Notes under the pieces: model-generated
The model's input: the letters and a program-made list of their open reading frames with translations, nothing else
Database searches by the model: none
What the model was told of the DNA's origin: nothing
NCBI GenBank assembly: GCA_014825775.1
Contig: MVAQ01000078.1
Span: 1-64,000 of the forward strand
DNA length: 64,000 nucleotides
Direction of reading: 5' to 3'
Origin: Krasilnikovozyma curviuscula
Taxonomy: Eukaryota; Basidiomycota; Tremellomycetes; Cystofilobasidiales; Mrakiaceae
Made by a program: the position numbers and the translations under genes
Shown: positions 26,501 to 37,562 of the stretch, one piece after another
Layout of the letters: each line of letters opens with the position of its first letter
Position numbering within the stretch: position 1 is the first letter of the stretch

Positions 26501-26639
26501 TAGCACTGCGCTGGTCAGAGGGGCGGGTATGGCGGCAACAGAAACATTTACGAAGGTAGACAACTTCCTGAAGGTTGACAAGAAGAATAAGTACGCAACG
26601 TTGATGATGCAGACATTAACGGGGACTGTGTGGCTTTAA
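23506..26639 (+). CDS. ERMP1-like M28 membrane metallopeptidase
   Basis: Polytopic M28-family aminopeptidase like endoplasmic reticulum metallopeptidase 1 and yeast Pff1; probably ER or vacuole membrane. The start MAKPTNPKAYLSPLLSILFL enters a first membrane helix. The lumenal peptidase domain shows NLQNCGYRIVGT then EHERGLDYLLNEV, LLLNSHLDSQLPGPGASDDG (two metal ligands), LFLFNNAEESLQDGSHLF (catalytic Glu pair), MINLESAG and YYYHTDRDVV (last metal His). From about 24930 several membrane helices follow (FFLGAFYFWSLLLS, VVATITPFAGLIAALIS, IGLNFTFMTLGTYFGI, FIIATISSVLVSLFTPVAAP), then a C-terminal soluble region ending ATLMMQTLTGTVWL. At least seven introns, one very close to the start of the peptidase domain (GYRIVGTY exon only about 25 nt, 23859-23882). 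All catalytic residues are present. The substrate is unknown. Confidence 0.9.
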
Positions 26640-27412
26640 ATGTATCAATAGTAATAATTTAGAAAGGTGCGTAATTGATGTTTTCCTAATTCTATCCGGG
26701 CATTCTGAAGTTGATTGGCTATCTGTATCCTCTCCTAGTTTGGGAAAATGAGTCAGCTTATTTCTTGAGACTTGTCGCCGATTCTATTCAAGAGAGATCA
26801 CTAGACTATACCGCACTTGGAAAGTCGATTCTGACAGGGTAGCAAGCATCCGTTAGGTCTACGCCCTGACGACTTTTTCCAGTGCAAGCTACAAATTTTG
26901 CAATTTTATTAATATTGATGTTTCTTACTCTAAAAGATAAAGTCGCTCATGTTTATGACAGCATTTTCAACAATAGGAGAATCATTTGGTCGGCTAAAAT
27001 ACATTAAGAGGGTAACTCTCAAAGACTTGTGCGCTCTTCATCGGACCAGTCGCATCTCCGGTCACTTAGTCTCTATGTACCAAATCATAACCTTGATATG
27101 TCGATGAACGACATTAGCGTAGCCCTGAGAAGGCAGACTTTAGGAGGGTTTCTTGGCTAATGAGGTATGGTGTTGCAGGAATGGCTTAATCATCTGACTA
27201 TAGCAGTTGCAAGGCAATAAAAGGAGTATTATAGAGTAACTGGTACTATAAATTGTACAAAAGTATCTACAAGTCGAGCAATAACATTCTAATACCCTCG
27301 AATGGAGCCGTATATCAAGAGATGGGGGGTATAACCAGCAAAACGGACATCTTCCTGCTGCATCAAGGAAAAGGATTCACCAAAGACCTGCACACCAGAT
27401 TGGTGTTTTTAA
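26640..27412. other. Convergent intergenic region
   Basis: About 770 bp of AT-rich sequence between convergent genes, expected to hold the two 3' ends. A short frame at 27253-27444 overlaps the RAD21 end antisense and is not supported. No RNA gene seen. Confidence 0.45.
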
Positions 27413-29949
27413 TCAAACAGCGATCTCGACCTGACTCTGACTGAGAGCGATTGGTTCAGGAGCAGATGGGATGGTCCACAGCTTCGGCTTCGCGCTGATA
27501 GAAATGTCGTTGAAGCCGCCGGCTTCCTGTTTCAGCCTGATACAGTCCTTGGTACCGAGTAACAGCAGTTCGAAAAACATCGACGAAGCTTGTTTTCGGT
27601 TTGACTTTAGAACAACAACACTAGTGGGTCAGAATCACCGCGAGAAATACTCGAAAGCAGAAGTTAGCCTCACCTTTTTTGTAATTCCTTCGAACGAAAG
27701 AGATGGATCCTCAACACCTTCTTGCCCGAGATCCTCCTCCTTCAACTCATCCCGCAGCAGCTGTGCCATCGCAGTCTTCCCAACCGCAATTGTAGAGACC
27801 TTACTCCTCTGAGTGTTGTAAGTGGAGTATTCACTTCGAGCGACGGAGCTCTCTCTGTTTCTTCCTTGCGGCGGAAGGATTTCTTCTTCATCGTCTACCC
27901 CTCCTGGGAGAACCAAGTCATCGTCTACTTGAGGTTCAAAGTTGAAGTCATTGTTCTGGACCTGGAAGTCGTCACCACCGGCGAAGAATTCGTCGTTATT
28001 GTTGAAGTCCATCGGAGGTGCTGAGCCACGTTGACTTCTAGGACCGAGAGACTGTCTTCGTCCCAGCTCAATTTCCTCGTCTATCTCATCGCCACCCTCC
28101 AATCTAGCTTTTTTCCTGCCAGCATCATCGCCATCTTCGACTGCCCTTCGTCTCCTGAGGATAGACGCTGGGAACAAGAACATTGCTTCCAGTTGGGGAT
28201 TGCCTCTGAGATCAGGCGGGCCGGCGTAAATGAACGAGTTGGTGCTGTTGGGCGCTTGGAAGGTTGGGAGGAAGTGAGAGAGCGGATCGCGGCGGATGGC
28301 GAGGAGGTACTGGAGTTGAGCAGTTCCAGGAAGGAAATGTTGTTCCTGTTAGTGGGTAGATATTTTAATTCTATTCAGTATACCGTTCGTCGAGAAGAAA
28401 GAAATACCATGCCACTCACTAGAGCCATGATAGAACTCAGATCCTTCTTTCTACCTATAGCTCCAATTCCACTCAGCTCTGTGACCTCGTCAACAACAAT
28501 TTTGACCGACTTCTTTTTCCTCTCCTTTCCTGGATTCTTCTGGGCAGCTGATACGGCTGCGTTGTCCTCGTCACCTGCGACTTGAGAAGCAGCTTCATCC
28601 ACATCCATCGAGTTTCCTACAGCCCCATCCTCCTGTGGAGGAGCCAAAGCATCACCACCAAGGTCGAGTCCGAGATCGATGTGATCATCGAACGCACCGT
28701 CGTTTCCACCCACACCGAAATCCAGATCCATAGGAGCAGCATCGCCAAGCCCCAGATCCATATCCAGATCAAGATCTAATCCCAAGTCAAGTTCGGGTTC
28801 AAATTCTTGTCCAGCGGCATCGTCTTGAGGTCGTCCATTGTCCAGTGCGAAGTCGTCACCACCGTACTGCGAGCCACCACCGAACTGGGAGCCCAGTGAC
28901 TGACGAGCTGTCCTCTGGGCACCACTCAGTCGTCTACCCAACTCGACTTCCGACATCGTTTCGTCCCCATCCAGATCGTCGTCCCCTCCGCCAAACTCAG
29001 AGCCTTGCGAGAGACGAGGACGCGGTACTGAGAAGGAATCCCACGAGAGGTCGGTCGTTGCGAGCAGATCGAAGTCATTCCAGTTCAGACCCCCTAGTCC
29101 TGCAGCTGGCAAGTCGTTGGGGTTCGTACTTAGGTTGTTGTTGGATGGCAGGGAGATATCGTTGGCTGGGGCTCGGAGTGCCGAATCCGGCAGGTCGACT
29201 AGGGCGGGACGTATTTGCTGCAAGAGAACCACACAACGTTAGTCACAAACAACCATAGATTGTGTCTAGCATAAATGAAAGATATTAGAGAAGTAAAAGA
29301 GGAGGACTCACCATCTTGAGAGCAACCAAGCTGTCATTGCAGTCATCGAAGAGGTACTTCGTCTTTCGTGAGTAGACACGTGTGATACCTAAGAGCAGTT
29401 GGCCAGATAGACGAAGTGATGTAGGACCAAGATCTTCAGCGAGAAGTGTGTCTACATTGTAAAAATGTAAAACAACAGTGAGTCAGTCTCGACTCAAAGG
29501 AAGTCTGTGGATATTGAGGTCGGGAGTATCACAAGAATCCACGAGTTTTGCCCGTAATGATCATTCTCTCTCCCATCAGAAGATTAATCATTACTGTGCA
29601 ATGCAAGAGGTGAAACAAAGACGGATTCCATGGGCCACATTCGATCCAGAAAAGCAAGGCGGGCCACACGCGTTCCGACCACGAGTTGCCAAAAGCTCCT
29701 GCAGTCATCCTTTCCTCTCACGAAGCCCAACCTAACTTCCCCAGCTCCTTCAAAAGGCCACCTAGGCAAGCCTGCTATCATCTGAGCCTGAGAATTCCAC
29801 TCACCAATGCTTTTTTCCAAATCCGTTGCAGTAATTTGAGACTTGGTCAGTTTGTTGTCCTGGTGAGCCAGCAGCCAGATATGAGCCAAAGGACCCTTCT
29901 TAGTGAGGATCTGGGTAGAGAACAGAGCTCTAGGCTGGTTGTTTGCCAT
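27413..29949 (-). CDS. RAD21: Mitotic cohesin kleisin Rad21/Scc1
   Basis: Alpha-kleisin that closes the Smc1-Smc3 ring; its cleavage by separase releases sister chromatids. My model has five exons: 29949-29805, 29451-29312, 29217-28420, 28345-27674, 27604-27413. The N-terminal domain is clear (ALFSTQILTKKGPLAHIWLL, NKLTKSQI, then TRVYSRKTKYLFDDCNDSLV). The middle contains acidic Leu/Asp repeats (LDLGLDLDLDMDLGLGD) and two ELGRR sites, then NSFIYAGPPDLRGNPQLEAM. The C-terminal winged helix that binds Smc1 reads MFFELLLLGTKDCIRLKQ and ISISAKPKLWTIP. Intron 1 (353 nt) is much longer than others here. MANN at 29949 is the start; an in-frame upstream extension lacks family similarity. Two ACGCG elements 240-260 bp upstream suggest G1/S control. 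Mitotic Rad21 rather than Rec8 is favoured by the separase sites but not proven. Confidence 0.93.
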
Positions 29950-31053
29950 GGCTCTGGTGAAAAATTTGGGAAGGAATGTCGTTGAGGGCAGCTTTCGCAG
30001 AAAATGGCGAGCAGAAATGGCTGGGCGCGTGGGAGGGATCGGATATCTGGGACGCTCTTCTTGTGTACAAACACACGGCATCATGATGACTTCAACACAG
30101 CAGACAACATAGAGCTGCTGGATATTCCTCTCTCGCTCCAGTTTTCTTGTAAATTTTTGAGGCTTTTTCTTGATATTACTACCGACGCGCATGACTTCGA
30201 CGCGTTTTGAGCGACAAGGATTGTTCGAAGAAGAGAAGCGCTTCACTGCCATTTGGGTATTGGGAGATGAATTGTATCAAGATAGAGATGTTGATCCCGC
30301 AGATAGCTTTTGTTAATGTGTAATAACGCGATGAGGAACACGATTTGCGCAAAATAGATGGTCGCACTGACAATTCATCTCAGTTCAATTTACCACTACT
30401 TATCTCACAAAACACATTCAATCTATGTGTTGAATTTACCAAGAGTTAAGGGGGTTGGGGGGAAAGAGGAAGAAATCGCTCCCTTTGATGTCTTTTTGTT
30501 GTTTCTTGGAGAGTAACCTTTTCATGGGCAAGAAACACGCGCGGGCCTGTGTCACCCACGTTGTAATCCATGCTTGCGAAAAGTGAAAGATGCGATTCAC
30601 CATAAAATTGCCCAACCAGAGTGCAAGTCACTTCCTGACGTAATAAAATACTTACAAGGGTACCCAAGCGCCTAAGAACCAAAGCGATGATCTTGATGGA
30701 TCAAACGATCAAAACAATCTCATCGTCAGCCATAGGGTAAAGGATTGCAGAAACTACTTCTGGAGACCTGAAAAGCGCCTGCTTGTAAAAGTGCTTTGTC
30801 CCCTTTGCGCTCATAGCATTACCCCTGTTTCGATGGTTGAGTTGCGAAATTGTAAATCTCCTGGTCGATCAATTCTTGCCGTTGGTACGGCACCTCTCCT
30901 TGCTTGGACTGTGCTTTTTCGTCAAGGTACAAAAAGGGAATCAGACGGCCAACGTGAAAAGCCTCTCCTATACCCTCCATTTATCTCTGAAACCCTCGTC
31001 ACCATCGAAGCTTAGTCGTTCAGTCTGCTCTTCAGCACCACGTTCCCTTCAAT
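29950..31053. other. Divergent promoter region RAD21 / carboxylesterase
   Basis: 1.1 kb between divergent genes. Apart from the ACGCG elements near 30185-30205 I see no supported gene. Open frames on both strands (up to about 100 codons outside RAD21) carry no family signal. Confidence 0.45.
30185..30205. promoter_or_regulatory. MCB-like elements upstream of RAD21
   Basis: ACGCGC begins at 30185 and the full palindrome ACGCGT lies at 30200-30205, about 250 bp before the RAD21 start codon. ACGCGT is the MluI cell-cycle box bound by MBF in yeasts. Binding here is inference. Confidence 0.45.
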
Positions 31054-33693
31054 ATGAAGTACTTTGTTTTTCTTCTCACTTTCGCGTTTCTTGCGACCTC
31101 AGCCCTCGCTATGGCTGATGATCGTCTCACCAACGCACAGAGATTCGCGCGCGGTCTCAACCCAAAAGCACCAAATGGCTTCGTGAAGAGAAACGGTAGA
31201 TTTCTTCCTTCCAGAACTCGAAGTAATAGAAGAGCCACCCCTTCCGGAATTTCTACCTCTGCTCCCACAGTCACAATCGACAACACAGTCATCACTGGAT
31301 TCTACAACTCGACCTCTGGCACTGACACCTTCTTAGGTATTCCCTAGTAAGTTGCTATTTATTGGTCGTGAAACTATTCATGCTGACTATTCTGGCATTA
31401 TGTGGGGAAATACAGCGCACAAGCACCCACAGGTTCCCAGCGATTCAAGGCTGCTTCCGATTACGACTACTCTGTCGCGCAGACCATCTCTGCCACTGCA
31501 TTTGGACCAGCTTGCTACCAGGTAATTCTCTCTCGGTGATATTTTGTCACGCTGTTTGCTTTCTGACCCCTTTCCATCTCAGGTGATCGCTGCACAGACA
31601 ATTGTCGTTCGATCCAGCGCCAACAACTCTTTTTCTGAAGACTGTCTTTCTATAAACGTCTACACCCCTTCTGGTTCTGAAGAAAGTAGCTACCCAGTAA
31701 TGCTGTATATCTATGGTGGTGCCTTCGTCCGTGCTCTCCCTTTTTTGGTACCGTTAAGATAAAATCAAAACAAGCTGATCCGACCCTATTTTCACGTCCG
31801 CTTTACAGGGTAAGGGGACTAGTTACTTATATGATGGAGGTAAGAGTTGATACGTTTTTCCTTCTGAGAATCTTGATGGCTTATTTTTGGTGCGACACAC
31901 CTTATTGCATTCAGGTGCTTTGGTGGCTACTTCTATCGAGATCGGAAAACCAGTGGTCATCGTCACTTTCAACTATAGGTGAGACTTCCATAAATTTTGA
32001 ATCTAAGTGGGAAGGAATTTAACGTCAGTGCTAAATATGTTTCCCTTGGCAGAGTTGGTGTCCTCGGTGGCTTGTAAGTGATTTTTTTTCCTGTTGCAAA
32101 CGAGTCTCAAATTCCTTTGTGAACACTTCTATTTAAAACTGAATAAATTTGATAACTTTTCAGGAAAGGAACTACTCCTGCAGCCAACGGTGGCTTGAAC
32201 GCTGGCCTAAAAGATCAGAGACAAGCGATGCAATGGGTTCAAAACCACATCTCCAAGTTCGGTGGTGATCCAACCAAAGTTACTCTCTTTGGTCAATCTG
32301 CTGGTGCTATGTCTGTCTCTCTCCAACTCATGGACGAGGATCAGAGCCTGTTCCAAGGCGCAGTAAGTTGTTTCTTCCTGCTTGAGATATTCATTTAAGT
32401 CAACGACAACTGAATCTTCCTACTTTACTCAGATCATGATGAGTGGTGCACCAACTGGATACCCAGTTGTTGTCCCAGCGACTGCTGATTATGTCTACAA
32501 TGGTCTGACAGCGTTAACCCTTTGTGATCTCACTGTCGACTCTTTTGCCTGCCTCTCAGACTTGCCAATCGCGACTCTCATCGCCGCTGTAACGACAATG
32601 CAATCCACTGGTACGGCAACATATGGAGCAAATGGTTAGTTCGTATGGAGCGTCGCACGAAGCGGTGCCTTAGCTGACGCTTTGACTACCGCGCTTGGGT
32701 AGCTTTCGGTCCTTCTATTGACGGCGACCTGATCCCAGCTTCACCCCGAACCTTGATGTCGGAAGGCAAGTTCAGCAAAGTTCCAATGATTATGGGAGAT
32801 GTGCTGGTGAGTAGATGATTCTCATTTTTTCGGATGCAAGTTGCGGCCGAATGCGATGGTTGAGTATTTCCTTTCTTGCGTCCCTTTCCATGTTCTCCCA
32901 TAGGACGAGGGTACGGCGTTCTCAACAACCACTGCGGCTTCAGATGCAGCTGTTACGAAGGTTCTTAGCTTCGGATGGCCAACTGGATCCGCTTCAATGT
33001 TTACCGACACCGACAGTTTGGATGCCTGGTTGGCTCTTTGTAAGCATATTATCTCCTTGTCTTATCTCTCATTCAAGAACCAATCCCAACTCACATCCTT
33101 TACAGATGCTGATATTTGTGAAGATTCACCATTCAACACTGGAAATGACACCTTCGGATACACTACCTACTGGAAAAAGCAAGCTGCGATGGTGAGACTT
33201 GATCTTTTCTGGATATTCAATTGGATACCTTTGACTTTCTGGTTTTCTGATTTTATTTATTTGTTTTTTCTTTCCACATTAGTTCGGAGACATGAGTTTC
33301 CAGGCCCCCCGTCGTCGATTCGCTCAGGCTGCCATGGACAACGGAGTTAATCTCTGGCAGTACGAATTTGTTGCCGTCAACGATCCGACTTTAGCGTGGG
33401 CTGGATCATACCACTCCATTGAGTTACAGTGGCTCTTTAACTCCTTCTCCAAGGACTCATCTGAATACGCTCTCTCCAAGACGATGACTGAGCTCTGGAC
33501 TTCATTCGCTTACAATCTCGATCCATCAACATCTTCTGGCATCAGCTGGCCACAGTCCGATTCATCGTCCTCTCAACTCCTTCAAATTAACCACACACTT
33601 TCCTTCATCCCAGATACCTACAGAACGGCAGGTATGAACACAGTCAATGATAACGACGACTTGTTCTACTCTACCGCTGACATGGCTGCTTAG
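31054..33693 (+). CDS. Secreted type-B carboxylesterase/lipase
   Basis: Alpha/beta-hydrolase of the carboxylesterase/cholinesterase family, probably secreted to hydrolyse esters or lipids. It begins with a signal peptide ([19 protein letters not shown]). About ten exons encode [33 protein letters not shown], the oxyanion-hole [30 protein letters not shown]-type [20 protein letters not shown], the nucleophile elbow [10 protein letters not shown], then MGDVLDEGTAFS with the expected acidic residue and [10 protein letters not shown] with the likely catalytic His. The elbow has Gln where most family members have Glu (GESAGA). Several N-glycosylation sequons (NNS, NGT-like) are present. There is no GPI signal or C-terminal helix. 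Length after splicing (about 560 residues) is normal. The substrate cannot be told from sequence. Confidence 0.9.
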
Positions 33694-34023
33694 ATGAACT
33701 GTCGTGCTGCTTAGATCTTGTCCTCTCTTCCCAAAAACTAGTACTTCCTCCTTAATTGTCTTTGTGTAGCTTCGTTTTGGCATTCTGATCGTCGTGCTAC
33801 GTTTGTTTTTGTTTTGGGTACGCGTCGCCACGTTTCAAGGACAGCACTCTCGTTCAAACTTTTAGCTGCGAATACAGGTCTAAATTTTAAAATAGAAATA
33901 TTCATTATCTCATGGAGCAAACACGAGGCTACTGTTACGCAGTGGCGAGCAAGATCGGCCTTTATTCCTCCTCGAGGTTAACTCTGCCCCAAACATCAGC
34001 TCGCCAATTCTGATGTGCTCACG
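33694..34023 (+). other. Intergenic region between carboxylesterase and ABZ1
   Basis: About 330 bp, AT-rich around 33880-33915. Serves as the esterase 3' flank and the ABZ1 promoter. Nothing else recognised. Confidence 0.4.
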
Positions 34024-37000
34024 ATGACAAGTGTGCTACCCAGAGTCCTGATTTTGGACTATTATGATAGCTGTGAGCCTAGTTCTAGTCTAGTCCTTTC
34101 CCTGGGACCTTCTGCGGGTACTAAATAATTCGATTGGGCGACGAACGCTGCTAGATACGAGGAATCTCATCACTCTTTTCAGCGATTGGGATGATGAACA
34201 AATCAATTCCAACGTCACAGTAGTGAAGAGCGATCAATTTACCTGGTAAGCTTCATCCACCATCGGTCAGACTCAATGCTCATCAAGGGTTTTGGGTTGA
34301 TTCGATTGCTATTCTAGGGATGAGTTCAAATCCCGAGTGCTACCCGAACTGGATTGTATAATTCTTTCACCAGGACCTGGCAGACCTGACAGAATCCAGG
34401 TACGTAGCAAATGAATTTCATTACCTCTGCGGCTGTTGACTTTTTTGCCTTACATGATGTGCCCCAATCGTAGGACTTTGGATTTGGGGTCGATCTGATC
34501 CACTCCGTCAATATCCCGGTCCTTGGAGTGTGAGCATCGTCGCCTACACTTGACTTGGGAAGCAGACTTTCTGACGACCTTTCCACCCCAGTTGCCTTGG
34601 GCACCAAGGGATCGCCACCGCCTTCGCTGGGAAGGTCAGTTTACACGGCGAAGCTGTTGATAAATTATGATTGACGTCTTTTGTAATTTGAAGGTGGTTC
34701 ACGCCCCCGAGATTCTTCACGGTCAGACTTCAAAAATCTCTCATGACGGAACTGGTCTCTTTCACTTGATACCTCAGGACTTTGAAGTCATTACATACAA
34801 CAGTTTGGCTGTAGAATTTGGCTGTGCGTCAAGACTTTCATTGATAGCTGAGTTCTGAGTAACAAAAGGCTGATGGTTACATCTTTAGCTCTTCCTGGTG
34901 CCCTCAAAATCACCGCGACAGCGACAGCTTCTACCGGTGAGAAGGTTATTATGGGTCTTCAGCACACAGAAAAACCAATATTTGGTATTCAGTTTCATCC
35001 TGAGGTAAGATAGGCGATACGTTGTCGCCCAAGATTCCCGCGCTGAACTTTTCCTGTTCGTGCAGTCTATCAAATCGACCCATGGTGCGATGCTTTTAAA
35101 GAACTTCCTCTCAACTGTGCCTGTGAAAGAACATTCAATTGGTGGAAATGTTCTGCCTCTTTGGCTTCGGCTCTCCCATCTTTCCAAGGATTCTATTTCA
35201 CCTTCTCCGTCAGAAGCCTCTACTTCCTATGGCGGGAAACAATGGGCTCTGCTCACCCATCACTTCCCTGCCTTCAAAGAACCCATCAGACCAGACATGC
35301 TGTTCTCTAAAATCTACGATCCTAAGTCACTTGGCGGCGTTTGGCTAGACAGCTCCAAGGTAAGAAATGAAGTGGCTGTCACATGCTAGCAGTGTTGTTT
35401 ACTCTCGTTTATTCTTGCTTTGTTTCACTCTAACCAGATCAACGACCCATCATCGACGTCATTCTCATATCTTTCTCAACCATCCATAATCCTCTCCTAT
35501 AACCTATACCCATCATTTCTCACCTTATACCAATCATCGAACGATACCTCGCATCAGCATACTGGCATCAACTTACCCCCACCTCCTACATCTTTCTGGG
35601 ACTTAATGAACGAATTTCAAAATTCAATATCTTCTAACACGTATTTCAACTCTACAAATGAAGACGTTTCAGATATTGCCGGATGGAAACCTGAGCTCCG
35701 AACTGGTCTGGTCGGTTGGTTCAGCTACGAAATGAAGGACGGAAGTCTCGACGGGTATCACCCATCACCACTGCCACCATCATCACCGTCTTCATCTTCT
35801 TTCTATCGTAGAAAAGGGAAGGAAAGAGAAACTCCTGATGCTTGCTTTGCAGTGGCAGATAAGGTGCTGGTCTACTGCCATGAGACGTCAACATGGATGG
35901 CGCTGGGACTAGTTCATAATCAACCAGCTCCCTCCTCAAACCCAGCTCATCCATCGTTCATTGAATCTACTTTGGCCAACGAAGGTGTACAGCTTGGTCT
36001 TCAAAAGATCGAATGGGATCAATGGATCCAGTCCACAGAACAGCTCCTCACCAAAATCTCAATCCAAGCGCAACCTTCGACTCAATCACCTGGCTTATCA
36101 AAATTCAAACCTGATGAAAATGCTGAAGTTTACACCAAGCTTGTTGATGAAGCTAGAAGCAACATCAAGGAAGGCGAATCATACGAACTCACACTCACCA
36201 CCACATTCCGATCCAGCTTCTCCGACTCCTCGTCATTATCTTCAGAATCATCAATGAAACCAACACCCCTCTCCATCTATCTCCACCTTCGAGCCAACAA
36301 TCCTGCCCCATACTCAAGCTTTTTCCACTTCCCTTTGCTGGATCTGTCCATCATCTCGTCGTCTCCAGAAAGATTCATCAAGATTACGAAGGATGGCTTT
36401 GCTGAGATGAGACCTATCAAGGGAACTATTGGAAGGTGTAAGGAAGACCCGGTTGAGGATGAGAGGAGGAAGAAAGCGTTGAGTGAAGATAAGAAGGAGA
36501 TTGCTGAGAATTTGATGGTGAGTTTCGCTACCTTCATCATTGATTGTGAACAGGAGACCTTCACTAACAGTATTTTATCTTTTGTTTTCACTTTCATCTC
36601 TTAGATTGTTGATCTCATTAGAGCCGATCTCCTCACGTGCTGCATCCCCTCCTCAGTCAAAGTCCCCAAGCTCATCCATTGCGAAACATACGACCACGTC
36701 CACACGCTCGTGACAACAGTCACAGGTCAACTGCAACCCAAAGTTGGCACTGTCGAGGCTGTCAAAATGTGTTTTCCTCCGGGGTCAATGACGGGAAGTC
36801 CAAAGTTGAGGAGCGTCCAAATTTTAGACCAATTAGAAGGCAGGAGGAAGAGAGGGATTTATTCTGGTGAGGGACGATCTGACCAACATTTTCTTCATGC
36901 AAATTTACTGATTTCATTGTGATCGGTTCCGTCAGGTGCACTCGGATACCTCTCATTCGATGGAGCTGCTGATCTTAGTGTTGTGATTCGAACGATCGTT

Positions 37001-37188
37001 GCGAACGGCGACGGTACGTCACCTAGCTGTGTCTCTAGCAGTCGAAACTCAACTTACCTCTATTTGTCGTCGTAGATCTCACAATCGGTGCTGGAGGTGC
37101 TATCACTTGGCTGTCCGACAGGCAGCGCGAGTGGGAAGAGGTGCTGGTCAAGGTTGGGTCGGTAACTCGCAGCCTGGTGGAATCTTGA
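34024..37188 (+). CDS. ABZ1: Aminodeoxychorismate synthase, fused PabA-PabB
   Basis: Bifunctional enzyme making 4-amino-4-deoxychorismate from chorismate and glutamine for p-aminobenzoate and folate. The glutamine amidotransferase half comes first: a 49-nt exon 1 (34024-34072) encodes VLILDYYDS and splices to YTRNLITLFSDWD, then CIILSPGPGRPD, the nucleophile Cys in VLGVCLGHQG, and the His/Glu pair in FGIQFHPES. The chorismate-binding half follows without a break: a PabB N-terminal region (WALLTHHFP to SWFGYEMKDG-like WFSYEMKDG), an inserted Ser/Thr/Pro-rich linker, SYELTLTTTF, IISSSPERFIKI, MRPIKGTIGR, LMIVDLIRADL, KMCFPPGSMTGSPK and YSGALGYLSFDG, ending GAGGAITWLSD. Exons are short in the first half; one exon of about 1.1 kb encodes the PabB start. 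The QFHPES and PIKGT motifs are intact. Confidence 0.94.
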
Positions 37189-37562
37189 TTTACGATTTCC
37201 TCTTTGTGACGATGTTGGGTGCATGCTTATGCAGTCTGCTGTATCTCCTGTGCTTAACTTGTTTCGCACCGCAAGAGCGCAATCGCCACCTCCAAGCCTT
37301 TCTTCTCATCAACACCTGTCGCTCCTGTAAGAAATTCAGTCCTCATCACTCAATCCATCAGGTACACCTTCCCCTTCGTCTTTTTATTTCCTGTATCAAC
37401 GCGCCTTGTGTTTCACTGGAGCAGCTTGGTGGGATCAGGAGGCAGTCCAAATGAACCCCTTGGAACCGCCTCATTTTTAGTGGCATGTCACCCACCAATT
37501 CAAGTTTACCCACATGATGATCTCAACTGTGACCCTGTAGGATCAGAAATCATTCCTTGAAT
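37189..37562 (+). other. Intergenic region between ABZ1 and surface-protein gene
   Basis: About 370 bp, pyrimidine-rich. An open frame overlaps it but continues from ABZ1 in a wrong frame. No feature supported. Confidence 0.4.

Noticed and set aside
29950..30252. In-frame N-terminal extension of RAD21
   Set aside because: Rad21 proteins begin almost directly at the conserved ILTKKGPLAHIW block. The extension has no family similarity and overlaps the putative promoter elements.
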